Origin: Planctomycetota bacterium
GTDB lineage: Bacteria; Planctomycetota; Brocadiia; JAADGH01
Direction of reading: 5' to 3'
DNA: 53,839 nucleotides
Assembly: GCA_013152475.1 (NCBI GenBank)
Contig: JAADGH010000149.1
Location: forward strand, 1 to 53,839
Both the position numbers and the translations under genes were made by a program. Of the stretch, positions 32,574 through 40,657 are shown in pieces. Below the pieces are notes generated by a model. The model did no database searches. It was not told the origin of the DNA and was given only the letters and a program-made list of their open reading frames with translations. The stretch's first letter is position 1; the number at the start of each line of letters is the position of its first letter.

Positions 32574-34952
32574 TCAAGGCGATTGCTTTTCGTGGCGGGT
32601 GGGGTAGATTTTCAGGGCCATGTCCTTCTCGAACTTGGGGAGGACAAGCTTCGCGGGGCCGCCCTTGACACGCAGCTCGGCCCGGCCGGTGATGGCGCCC
32701 TTGTAGGTGTCCCAGAACTCGACGTCGTAGACGCCGTCGCGCAGGTTCTCGACGACAAGCACGATGCGCGGCGGCATAGGATATTGCTCGTAGTCCGGGT
32801 TGGTCAGCTTCTCGTCGTAGATCCATGCCTGGAATTGTTGGTCGTTGAAGAGGCACTCGGCCCCTACGCGGTCGACCTTCGCGCCCTGCTCGGTGGCAAT
32901 CAGGATCATGCCGGGGACCCAGCGCTCGCCGGGCTTGGGGGTGGAGGCGGTCTGCAGGTTCTTGCCTCTTCGGTCCTCGCCCTCGTTGAAGTTGGCCAGG
33001 GCCTTGAAGTGGAAGTAGAGGTTTTCCTTGTCGATGAAGTCCCACCACCAGGGCCAGCCGTGGGTGGCCATGGGGAGCATATAGCTGCTCCAGAGGGCGA
33101 TGTGCATGAACTCGCCGGTGCGCTCGCGCGTGCCGCCGTAGACGTTCTCGGCCAGCTCGGTGATGACGAAGATCTTGTTGTAGGGCAGCATGGCGCGGTA
33201 GGCGTTCTTGGCCTGGCCGATGGGGTCCTCGCCGAAGAGGTGTGCACTGGTGTATTCGATCTCGGGCTGGCGGTGGAGGTAGGCGGCCTTGTCCCACCAG
33301 TAGCGGTTGCTGGTGATGAGGTGCTTGCCCTGGTCGTGGGCCTTGATGTACTGGGCGATACTTTTCTCCCACTGGACGATCTGGGTGACCATTTTCTTGT
33401 AGTAGCTGTGTCCGAGGTCGATCTCGTTGAAGATCTCCCACGAGAAGACGGCGGGGCTGTATCCCCAGCGGGCGAGGATGTAGCGGAGCTTCTGGAGATA
33501 GAGGCGCTTGGCTTTCGGGCTGGTGAAGAACTGGGAGGGGTGATCGAGAAACCCGCCGGCGGCCTTGCTGTAGGGGTTGAAGTTCCAGTCGGTCTCTTCC
33601 TTGATGGCGACGATCCAATGGCCGTGGGGTTCGAAGGTGATCGCCACATAGATGCCCTTCTCCTCGGCCTGTTCAAGGATGTAGTCCATGCGCCAGGCGT
33701 TTTCCATGCTGTAACGGCCGAGGCCGCGGTAGTGGGACGCGTATTGGGGGCTCCATTCGAGGGCCAGGTTCCAGGATGACATCCAGATGCGGGCGAGGGT
33801 TTCCTTGTTCTCGGCCATGCCTTTGAAGTAGCGGTCGTAGGCCCACGTGCCGCGGTGGTAGAGCAGGTCGATGCCGAGGTTCGCGGCGTTGCGTTCATCG
33901 AAGGTGGCGGCGACATTGTGGCCGATGGGATAGAAAAACTCGCCGTCGGAGAACTCGAAGTACTTCGGATCGTTCTTGCTGATCCGGACGAATCCCGGTC
34001 GCTTGGACGGCGTGGCATCGAAGAACCGGATGCCGGTTTTCAGATTGTCGCCGTCTTCCACCTCGACAAAAAAGCGGTACGTTCCGGTTTCGGTGGGGGA
34101 GAATCGGATCTTCCACTGGCTGCAGCCGACGGGCGTGAGGATTTCCCACAGGTCCTCCCCCTTGGCCTGCATGGTTCGGATGTAGTTTCGGTAGAAGAAG
34201 CCGGGGACGGTGGTCACCTTGCCGCTGGGGGAGACAAAGTGGCCCCGCACATCGATCTGGTCGGAGTCGAAGGGGTTCTCGTAGCTGCGGGACAGGTTGA
34301 AGGTGATCTCGAACTTATGATACCGCGGGATCGTTTCGTTGTTCGTGCGGAAGTTGAGGAGCTGCAAGGGGGGCAGTTTTTCTTTTTTTGAGGTGGAGAA
34401 CAGGTGAATGTTGTCGATGGCCGCCGAGCCCTTATAGGTGCTCTTGCTGAGGAGCTTGATGCCCACCTCGTGGAGCTCGCGCTTGACGTAACTGTCCCAC
34501 GGCTGGAAGTGGCCCTCGAACTCCCACCTATCGGAGTTGTCGGAGATGTCGAAGGTGACCGTATTCCACTTGCCCCGTTCCAGGTAGCGCCGCTCCAGGG
34601 CCTGATACCAGTGGTGGTCGTTGTCGATCACGTAGGCCATGGCCTGGACGTCGCGCGGCGCGTCCTTGGGCACAAAGACATCGAATGAGACGCGGTCGTA
34701 GCCGGTCCAGCACATCGTCTGGCGAAGAACAACGGTGGCATCCTTGGGGAAGGAGACGGGAACGACCAGCGCCCCGCCGGCGCGCTCGCCGAGGCCGGAG
34801 GCGATGGCCGCCGGGTTCCCATTCTCCAGTCGCCACGCCCCGGGGGAGGATTCAAAGTCGAACAGAACCTCCCTGTGCTGCGGCTGGGCATGCGCCGCGA
34901 GGGCGCCCAGCAACAGAAAAGCGAGTCCTATTCGAGTTGCGCCTCTGATCAT
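32574..34952 (-). CDS. Secreted DUF5060 + GH5-like glycoside hydrolase
   Basis: 792 aa with a signal peptide (LAFLLLGALAAHA). Residues ~25-195 are a carbohydrate-binding-like beta sandwich (VLFDFESSPGAWRLENGNP, AAIDNIHLFS). Residues ~205-315 match the DUF5060 immunoglobulin-like domain often fused to cellulases (KFEITFNLSRSYENPF, WKIRFSPTETGTYRFFVEVEDGD). From ~325 a TIM barrel follows (FEFSDGEFFYPIGHN...). The probable acid/base is E510 (FNEIDL) and the nucleophile is E599 (VITELAEN), as in GH5/GH-A enzymes. The C-terminal ~100 residues are a small beta domain. It would cleave extracellular beta-glycans, and the exact subfamily is open. Last gene of a three-gene operon. Confidence 0.85.
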   Translation of the reverse strand: MIRGATRIGLAFLLLGALAAHAQPQHREVLFDFESSPGAWRLENGNPAAIASGLGERAGGALVVPVSFPKDATVVLRQTMCWTGYDRVSFDVFVPKDAPRDVQAMAYVIDNDHHWYQALERRYLERGKWNTVTFDISDNSDRWEFEGHFQPWDSYVKRELHEVGIKLLSKSTYKGSAAIDNIHLFSTSKKEKLPPLQLLNFRTNNETIPRYHKFEITFNLSRSYENPFDSDQIDVRGHFVSPSGKVTTVPGFFYRNYIRTMQAKGEDLWEILTPVGCSQWKIRFSPTETGTYRFFVEVEDGDNLKTGIRFFDATPSKRPGFVRISKNDPKYFEFSDGEFFYPIGHNVAATFDERNAANLGIDLLYHRGTWAYDRYFKGMAENKETLARIWMSSWNLALEWSPQYASHYRGLGRYSMENAWRMDYILEQAEEKGIYVAITFEPHGHWIVAIKEETDWNFNPYSKAAGGFLDHPSQFFTSPKAKRLYLQKLRYILARWGYSPAVFSWEIFNEIDLGHSYYKKMVTQIVQWEKSIAQYIKAHDQGKHLITSNRYWWDKAAYLHRQPEIEYTSAHLFGEDPIGQAKNAYRAMLPYNKIFVITELAENVYGGTRERTGEFMHIALWSSYMLPMATHGWPWWWDFIDKENLYFHFKALANFNEGEDRRGKNLQTASTPKPGERWVPGMILIATEQGAKVDRVGAECLFNDQQFQAWIYDEKLTNPDYEQYPMPPRIVLVVENLRDGVYDVEFWDTYKGAITGRAELRVKGGPAKLVLPKFEKDMALKIYPTRHEKQSP

Positions 34953-34961
34953 GACGACATC

Positions 34962-35924
34962 CTACTTCTTCTGCGCCGTGGTCGGCTGCGGGTTCCCCTT
35001 CTGGGCGGCCGGTTTCGGCGTCGGGATCTGTTTTTTGAGGTCGGTAATCTGCGCTTCGAGGGCCTTCTTTTGTTTCTTTAGTTCTTCTATTTCCTTCTGT
35101 GCGGCGGCGAGGCCCTGTTCGGCCTTGGCGGCCCGGGCCTTTTCCGATTCGACCTGCTTCGTCAGAGAGCCATTGGCCTCCTGGAGCGCGGTCAGTTTCT
35201 TTTCGATGTCCGCCTTGGCGCCCGCGAGCTGCTGGATCGTGGCGTGCAGCTTCTTGGCGTCTTCCGAGGCGGCGGCAAGTTGCTTGGCCTGCTCCTGGGC
35301 CTTGGCCTGAGCAGCGGCCTTGACGTTGGCCAGGGCCTGGAGCTCGCCTTTGGCCTTGTCCCGATCGGCGAGGGCGGCCTTGGCCTCGGCGATCTTGCCC
35401 TCCAGTTCCTTCGCCAGGGCGGCGGCCTTGCCTTCCGCTGCGGCCTTGGCCTGGAAGGCGCCCTGCACCTGCCCCTTTAGCGCGTCCCGCTCTTTGGTGA
35501 GGGCGGCCGCGTCGGCAACGGCCTTGTTCTTCGTCTGCGCCAGCACGGCCTCCAGCTTGGCAACCTTTGCCTTGGCGGCTTCGAGTGCTTCCCAGTGCGA
35601 CTTCAACTGGGCGCGGACCTTGTCGTTCGCGCCTTTTTCGATGGCCAAGCCCTTGTCCAAACGCTGGTTCGTTTTTTTCTCCCGGGCCAGCTCGGCCTGG
35701 GCGGCGTTTCTCTCCTGCTGCATGGCGGTGATCTGCTTCTCCAGCCCGGCGCGCTCCTTCAGCCATTGCGCCACGCGATCCTTGTTCTGCTCCAGCTTGC
35801 CCTCTCGATGGCGTTGAAGCCGGATTTGGAGGAGCATAAACCCCGCCAGCACGGAGACACCGATGATGAACATCACCAGAATGCCTGTGAGGGAGGTTAC
35901 CAGTCGCACTTCTCGGGATTTCAT
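34962..35924 (-). CDS. Membrane-anchored Ala/Lys-rich coiled-coil protein
   Basis: 320 aa, ATG 35924. It has one N-terminal transmembrane helix (residues 9-33, SLTGILVMFIIGVSVLAGFMLLQ). A continuous heptad-type coiled coil follows from ~40 to ~300, composed mainly of Ala, Lys, Glu and Gln. It ends in a Pro-rich tail (PTPKPAAQKGNPQPTTAQKK). No enzymatic domain. It lies 6 bp after the PKD/SGNH gene and 9 bp before the glycosidase gene. A scaffold or spacer role at the cell envelope for the two secreted partners is plausible but unproven. Confidence 0.8.
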   Translation of the reverse strand: MKSREVRLVTSLTGILVMFIIGVSVLAGFMLLQIRLQRHREGKLEQNKDRVAQWLKERAGLEKQITAMQQERNAAQAELAREKKTNQRLDKGLAIEKGANDKVRAQLKSHWEALEAAKAKVAKLEAVLAQTKNKAVADAAALTKERDALKGQVQGAFQAKAAAEGKAAALAKELEGKIAEAKAALADRDKAKGELQALANVKAAAQAKAQEQAKQLAAASEDAKKLHATIQQLAGAKADIEKKLTALQEANGSLTKQVESEKARAAKAEQGLAAAQKEIEELKKQKKALEAQITDLKKQIPTPKPAAQKGNPQPTTAQKK

Positions 35925-35930
35925 TCGGGC

Positions 35931-38135
35931 TTAGTCCTCGATCATTTTTTGGTAGATTTTCTCGGCGATGATCCGCTGCCCCTCGCTGTTCGGGTAGAGA
36001 CAGTACACCGGGTCTTCTTGGTACTGGTCGTCCTGGAACAATTTCCTCCAATGCGTTCCCATGTTCGAGAACGCGCTGAACAGATCGACCACGGGAAGCC
36101 GCTTCAACTGCCCCAGTTGCAGCGTGGCATAGGCGTAGTCCCGGCTCAGGTCCGGCTTCATAACCAGCGGCGGCGGGCAGACGAGCAGGATCGCGGCCTT
36201 GGGCTTTGCCAGCGCCTGGTCCACCAGCACCGATACATACCGCCGGTACATCTCGATGGGCACGTAGTTGAGCACATCGGTGATGCTGCACACGATGATG
36301 ATGATGTCCGGATCCTCGGCGACCACGTCCACGGGGAAGTCACACAAACGCACAAACAGCGGAAACTCCGACGCCCCCTGCGTCTGCCCGGCCAGTTTCA
36401 TCTCGACCTGACGCCTGCCTCCCTCGGAGATCTTTTCCTTCAGCAGATCGCGGTAGCTCTTTTTTCCGGGGGCGACCGGGCCGAGAGAGTCGTCGAAGAC
36501 CACCACCTTCAGAGGACGGTCCTCGCGCAGCTTGCGCCGGAGGAGCTCCCGGGTCCCCTGCGCGACGGATTCCACCGTGCGGAGCACCACCAGGTTGCCC
36601 TCTCCGTCCACCAGGCTGTTGTGGTGGATACCCAGCCGCGTCTTCACATCCGGCGCGGGAATGACCACCAGCTTCTGGCGCACGATGGGAATGTCCCGAT
36701 AGTTCAGCGTGTATTTGAGCTCGTGCTTGCCCAGGCGCGGGGGGTAGCTGCGCCGGATCGGGAACCATTGGTCCTCCTGGAGCTTCATCGCATCGCGCTC
36801 CAGGGAGAGCAGGCCGCCGTTCATGTCCTCCACGCGCGTGTCGAGCGTGAGCGGCAGGGGCTCCTCCGACGAGCTGCGGAATCGGAGGTTCAGGACCAGC
36901 GGCTCCGTGGCCATGACGATGTTGCGGGACTTCTCGATGTCGAACCGGACCGTGATGCGCTCGGGGTCCTGTCCCGCGATCTCGATCTCCCTCGTGCATG
37001 CGGCCTCATAGCCAAGGTCGTCCTTGGTATGGAGCGTCACTTTGTACTTGCCCGCGCGCAGGTATTCGTGGCGGGGGTTCTTCTCCAGGCTGGCGCCGCC
37101 GTCGCCGAAACGCCAGTCCCAGTAGGCCACCTTTCCGATGGCGCTCGTGGAGCAGTCCCTGAAACTCATGGTCACGAAATCGCGCTCGTCCGTGTTGAAT
37201 CGGATGCTCTGGGCCCGGTCGCAGGTAAAGTAGCAGGAGATGTTGCTCTCGTACTGCTCGTAGGAAACCACCTCCGTCCGGAGCTCATGGACGTAGGCGT
37301 CCTTGGGGATAGTGCTGAAGTACTTCTCCGACGGCAGCTTCCACCCCGCCCGGGCCAACTGCCCGCCGGTGTTCTCGACCAGGTAGTAGGTAATCCGGTG
37401 AATGCCCCGCTCCAGCGCAATCGTCCCCTTGTGGTCCCACCGCCTCGATTCCTCGTGGCCGTAGGGCCACTCCGCCACCAAGTTCCCGTTGACCAGCAGG
37501 AACGAGGCGTCGTCGGAGTTGGTGGCAAACCCATACTCCCCCGTCTCGGGGCAGAAAATCTCGCCGTTGTAGATGGCCATGTAATAGTCGTTTTCGCCGA
37601 AGGGGTTCTCCCGTTCGTTGATCCACTCGCGCTGCCCAATACCCAAGCGCTGGGTCTCCTTCTGGATCTTGTCCCGCATCTTGATCATATGGGACCAACT
37701 GGACGGGGACTGGCGGCTGGGATAGCGCCAGGTCTCGAGGGTGAGCTTGCCCATGACCTTGTTCCAGGGCGTCTCGGCCGGCTGACCGGACTTGTTGCCG
37801 TAGTAGACCCAGTACTTCCGCACGGCCCCGTCAGGCACCTGAAATTGTACCCGGACCACGCCATTCTTCTCGCTCACGACATGGTAGGGCCGGGGTTGGT
37901 TCTTTTCGTCCAGAACGCGGATGTCCGCGCCCTTCGGAGCGCTGTTGCCGAGCGTATCGATCACGGCAAGGGCGGTGTTTATCCGGTTGGTCTTGTCCGG
38001 CGTGGACACCTGGACGCACTGGCGGTACTTCCAGGCCGGGTTCCACCAGTCCGGCCGTCCCGCCCCTACGGAAGGTGAGGCAGACCACAAGAAAAGCACA
38101 CCACATATGTATGCGATGCGGAAAATGCGATGCAT
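35931..38135 (-). CDS. Secreted PA14/PKD-domain protein with a degenerate SGNH-hydrolase-like C-terminus
   Basis: 734 aa with a signal peptide (ending SVGAG). Residues ~28-130 are DUF2341-like (WWNPAWKYRQCVQVST). About 170-270 is PA14-like (GEYGFATNSDDASFLLVNGNLVAEW, GIHRITYYLVE). About 340-405 is a PKD domain (YWDWRFGDGGASLEKNPRHEYLRAGKYKVTL). A further beta domain runs to ~500, and residues ~540-734 resemble an SGNH/GDSL fold. In that fold the usual GDS block reads F-D-D-S550-L, and the His of the last block is Tyr (Y714 in YPNSEGQRIIAE). The catalytic triad thus appears incomplete. First gene of the operon with the coiled-coil and glycosidase genes. Probably binds or modifies extracellular polysaccharide. 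Confidence 0.82.
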   Translation of the reverse strand: MHRIFRIAYICGVLFLWSASPSVGAGRPDWWNPAWKYRQCVQVSTPDKTNRINTALAVIDTLGNSAPKGADIRVLDEKNQPRPYHVVSEKNGVVRVQFQVPDGAVRKYWVYYGNKSGQPAETPWNKVMGKLTLETWRYPSRQSPSSWSHMIKMRDKIQKETQRLGIGQREWINERENPFGENDYYMAIYNGEIFCPETGEYGFATNSDDASFLLVNGNLVAEWPYGHEESRRWDHKGTIALERGIHRITYYLVENTGGQLARAGWKLPSEKYFSTIPKDAYVHELRTEVVSYEQYESNISCYFTCDRAQSIRFNTDERDFVTMSFRDCSTSAIGKVAYWDWRFGDGGASLEKNPRHEYLRAGKYKVTLHTKDDLGYEAACTREIEIAGQDPERITVRFDIEKSRNIVMATEPLVLNLRFRSSSEEPLPLTLDTRVEDMNGGLLSLERDAMKLQEDQWFPIRRSYPPRLGKHELKYTLNYRDIPIVRQKLVVIPAPDVKTRLGIHHNSLVDGEGNLVVLRTVESVAQGTRELLRRKLREDRPLKVVVFDDSLGPVAPGKKSYRDLLKEKISEGGRRQVEMKLAGQTQGASEFPLFVRLCDFPVDVVAEDPDIIIIVCSITDVLNYVPIEMYRRYVSVLVDQALAKPKAAILLVCPPPLVMKPDLSRDYAYATLQLGQLKRLPVVDLFSAFSNMGTHWRKLFQDDQYQEDPVYCLYPNSEGQRIIAEKIYQKMIED

Positions 38136-38167
38136 GGCAACTCCGCGCTTTTACTGCTCACGACCTT

Positions 38168-38196
38168 ATCGTACCACACAAAGGGGGTGCTTTCAA
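38168..38196 (-). promoter_or_regulatory. Promoter for the PKD/SGNH-coiled-coil-glycosidase operon
   Basis: Minus strand: TTGAAA (38196-38191) and TACGAT (38173-38168), 17-bp spacer, 32 bp before ATG 38135. Divergent from the pseudopilin promoter. Confidence 0.5.
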
Positions 38197-38231
38197 GGAA
38201 ATAATGGACGCCACAGGGGGCGTAAAAAGGC

Positions 38232-38259
38232 TTGACAAGGCCGATGCGGGGCGTATAAT
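38232..38259 (+). promoter_or_regulatory. Perfect-consensus sigma70 promoter of the pseudopilin gene
   Basis: TTGACA (38232-38237) and TATAAT (38254-38259) with a 16-bp spacer: both hexamers are exact consensus. ATG 38308 follows 48 bp later with AGGAGG in between. Strong constitutive expression is expected. Confidence 0.8.
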
Positions 38260-38307
38260 GTAAAAGGAAGCGGTGTTTTCCCGGTTCTATCAGAAGGAGG
38301 GCCCATC

Positions 38308-39036
38308 ATGTCGGGACGCAGAATCAGGACGTGCGGCTTTACCCTTGCCGAGATGCTGACGGTCATCGCCATTATCGGCATTCTTGCCGGGCTTGTGCTC
38401 TCTGTGCTCCCGAAGGTGCAGGACAGGGCCGAACGTGCCGTGTGCATGAACACCCTTCGCCAGATCGGCCTGGCAATGGAGACCTACACGGCGGATTATC
38501 ACGGCCGGTATCCGACGCTCAACGGCCCAAAGGCCCTTCAGAGCGTGGCGGACAATCCCTGGTACTATGCCCTGAAGCAATATGGCATCGAGGCGAAATC
38601 GTTGACGTGCCCGTCGGACGAGAACTTCGACCCCGATCGATATCCCGACGAGGCCAACCTGACCAACCGCCTCGTCTATCGGAGCAACAGTATCAGCTAC
38701 GGCATTCAGTACGACTTCAAGGACGGCGACGGCAACCCGTATGAGGCACTGTTGACAGGCGGCTGGGCTGGAAAGACACCGGATGGAATCCCCGATACCC
38801 TCAGTGTCGGCGATCTGATCCGCAAGGGGGAGACGATCATCGCCGCCGACAGCGACGGCGACGGCATTCTCGACTATGCGATCGACCTGACGGGGCTGCG
38901 TCGAATCGGCGGCAGGCACAAAGGATATGCAAACGTTCTTTTTGCCGATATCCATGTTGAGGCCAAACAGGTGATGCCCGAGAAGGGCAACGACATCAAC
39001 ACGGAATACAACTACTGGACCCTGGCAAACGACTGA
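38308..39036 (+). CDS. Type II secretion / type IV pilin-like protein (pseudopilin) of the H-x9-D type
   Basis: 242 aa from ATG 38308, with AGGAGG 8 nt upstream. A short basic leader is followed by the prepilin cleavage and helix region CGFTLAEMLTVIAIIGIL with Glu at the +5-type position, then LSVLPKVQDRAERAVCMNTLRQIGLAMETY. The C-terminal HKGYANVLFADIHVE corresponds to the H-x9-DG signature of planctomycete/PVC pilin-like proteins, with Ile after Asp instead of Gly. A DSDGDGILDYAIDL stretch looks like a calcium-binding loop. After processing by prepilin peptidase it would join a pseudopilus or act as a surface protein. No other secretion genes are nearby. Confidence 0.88.
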   Translation: MSGRRIRTCGFTLAEMLTVIAIIGILAGLVLSVLPKVQDRAERAVCMNTLRQIGLAMETYTADYHGRYPTLNGPKALQSVADNPWYYALKQYGIEAKSLTCPSDENFDPDRYPDEANLTNRLVYRSNSISYGIQYDFKDGDGNPYEALLTGGWAGKTPDGIPDTLSVGDLIRKGETIIAADSDGDGILDYAIDLTGLRRIGGRHKGYANVLFADIHVEAKQVMPEKGNDINTEYNYWTLAND

Positions 39037-39041
39037 GTGGG

Positions 39042-39278
39042 GCCGCATCTGCTGCGGCGCTGGACTTTCCTCCGCCCGGGGACAGCCATCCCGGGACGGT
39101 TGCTGCAATGCGCCCACTTCCGGGGCGGTGCGCCAAGAACAAAAAAAGCACGGCGCACGGTTGATCTTTTCGGCGGAGCTTGGTAAAAGGGAAGGATCGC
39201 GTAGACCGCTTTGCGGGGTGATCTTCTGAAGCAGAGGGCGCCGGTCGGCTGGCGGAATGGGGCCGATGCTGAGCCGGC
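39042..39278. other. Spacer packed with five consecutive hairpins; candidate structured RNA
   Basis: The 279-bp pilin-DUF4388 spacer contains five hairpins in tandem. (1) 39042-39058: GCCGCA/TGCGGC. (2) 39072-39099: CCCGGG/CCCGGG with outer CCG/CGG. (3) 39128-39158: GTGCGCC/GGCGCAC with an A-rich loop. (4) 39191-39226: GATC/GATC with inner CCGC/GCGG. (5) 39240-39278: GCCGG/CCGGC plus TCGGC/GCCGA. No ORF fits. On the minus strand, hairpin 2 is followed by GGAGGAAAGTCC, matching RNase P conserved region I, but the rest of that RNA is absent. The strand and role are undetermined. It may be a 5' leader of the DUF4388 gene. Confidence 0.45.
39161..39189 (+). promoter_or_regulatory. Weak candidate promoter for the DUF4388 gene
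   Basis: TTGATC (39161-39166) and TAAAAG (39184-39189), 17-bp spacer, inside the hairpin-rich spacer. Both hexamers are imperfect. Confidence 0.3.
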
Positions 39279-39315
39279 ATGACATAAAGTGAGACTGCGA
39301 AAGGGAACCTGAGAA

Positions 39316-40560
39316 ATGGCAACGCCGAGCGATGCCGGGGACAAGAGAAAGCGCGTGATGGCGGGCCACCTCGAAGAGGTGGATATTTTCAGCGTGGCTC
39401 AGTTTCTGATGCTTCAGTCGAAGACCGGCACGCTGGAGATGAGAAGCGACGGCAAGAGCGGTGTGCTGTATTTCGACGGCGGGCAGGTGATCAACGCTCA
39501 CGACGATGCCGGCGGCGACCCGGAGGAAATCGCCTTCCGCCTCTTCCAGTGGAAGAGCGGCGATTTCGACTTCTATGCCACCCCCGAGACCGCCGAAAAG
39601 AAGATCGAAAAGGACACCCAGACGCTGCTCTTTGAACTTGCCGTTCGGATGGACGAAGAAAGCGCCGAGGAGGCCCCGCCCACCGAGGAGGCCCCGCCCA
39701 CCGAGGAGGCCCCCGCGCCGGAACAGGCCCCTGCCCCCGGCACGCCCCCGCTCCCGGGAAGGCCCGCCCCCCTAAAGGCCAAAGCCGTCAAGCCGGGTAA
39801 GGCCGTAGCTCGACTTGTTCACAAACCAAAGGCCGCTGCCGCTGCAAGCGCGCCCGATATGACCGAGACTCAGTTCATGCAGGCCGTCCAGGACCGCCTG
39901 ACCGTCTTCGTGGACGAGCTCCCCGATACCAGCGGCCGCGAATGGCGGCAGGAACGGGCCGCCGCCGGGACACAGGAAGCCCCCTCCCGGAGGATCGGGA
40001 TGGGCATGAGTGTCATCTCCATCGGCGTCCTGACCATCCTGATCATTGTGGTGTGGAAGAACCGAACGGAGAAGAAACCGCCGCCCTCCGCGGCGCAGGT
40101 CAACGGGGCGTCGCAAAGCGACAACATCAAGCTGCCCCCTTCCTACACCTTCGTCACAGCCCCCTTCACCCCCGAACGGGAGGCCGAGGATGCCGTGCGG
40201 AAGATCGAGTTCAAGTGCATACCGTATAAAATTGACGTCGTCGGCGACAAGCTGGAGAAGGCGGAGGTCGTCCTCCGGAAGGGCGCGGCCTGGGATATGG
40301 ATCAACTGAAGCAGGAGGCCACCCACGATGCGGCCCATGTGATCAACGAAATCTTCAACAGCCCGAATTGCCGAACGGTGCAGAGCATCGACCTGCGCGT
40401 CCAGTCTCACATCGGCTTCGGCGACAAACTGAAGGAATGGAGCGATGTGTTGATCGTCAATGCGAAAAGGTCCAATCACAAGGCGGGCCTTCGGTTACGA
40501 ACACCCGGCGAGGAAGAGCGATTTCTTAATTACTTCGATCCACAGTTCAAACTGGATTGA
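39316..40560 (+). CDS. DUF4388-domain single-pass membrane protein
   Basis: 414 aa from ATG 39316; ATG 39358 (MAGHLEEVDIFSV) is an alternative start. Residues ~15-110 are the DUF4388/PATAN-type domain (GHLEEVDIFSVAQFLMLQSKTGTLEM, GVLYFDGGQVINAHD, AFRLFQWKSGDFDFY), found in gliding, chemotaxis and signalling proteins. A Pro/Glu-rich linker contains a perfect 18-bp duplication. Residues ~228-248 are one transmembrane helix (VISIGVLTILIIVVW). The C-terminal ~150 residues form an extracytoplasmic domain shared with the next gene (AEVVLRKGAAWDMDQLKQEATHDAAHVINEIF). It may connect cytoplasmic signalling to the envelope. The C-terminal domain is unknown to me. Confidence 0.82.
   Translation: MATPSDAGDKRKRVMAGHLEEVDIFSVAQFLMLQSKTGTLEMRSDGKSGVLYFDGGQVINAHDDAGGDPEEIAFRLFQWKSGDFDFYATPETAEKKIEKDTQTLLFELAVRMDEESAEEAPPTEEAPPTEEAPAPEQAPAPGTPPLPGRPAPLKAKAVKPGKAVARLVHKPKAAAAASAPDMTETQFMQAVQDRLTVFVDELPDTSGREWRQERAAAGTQEAPSRRIGMGMSVISIGVLTILIIVVWKNRTEKKPPPSAAQVNGASQSDNIKLPPSYTFVTAPFTPEREAEDAVRKIEFKCIPYKIDVVGDKLEKAEVVLRKGAAWDMDQLKQEATHDAAHVINEIFNSPNCRTVQSIDLRVQSHIGFGDKLKEWSDVLIVNAKRSNHKAGLRLRTPGEEERFLNYFDPQFKLD
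39670..39714 (+). repeat. 18-bp tandem repeat inside the DUF4388 gene
   Basis: Two identical 18-bp units (39670-39687 and 39688-39705) plus a partial third encode the peptide EAPPTE repeated in the linker. In-frame length change by slippage is likely between strains. Confidence 0.8.
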
Positions 40561-40657
40561 TATAGAACAAGGGGTTTTCTCGGAGGGGCCTTTACAATGC
40601 AAGGGGGTGGAAAGACGGTTCGAGCAGATCGTATCATCTGTGTGAGAGACGGAGAAT

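Noticed and set aside
35595-38078. An 827-codon plus-strand open frame.
   Set aside because: Its residues show no domain or composition of a real protein, and the minus strand carries clear coiled-coil and PKD/PA14 proteins with promoter and ribosome sites.
39050-39110. RNase P RNA (rnpB) on the minus strand.
   Set aside because: Only the CR-I 12-mer and a P3-like hairpin match. The 3' two-thirds (CR-II to CR-V) would have to lie inside the pilin gene and are not seen. Kept only as a finding about a structured spacer.
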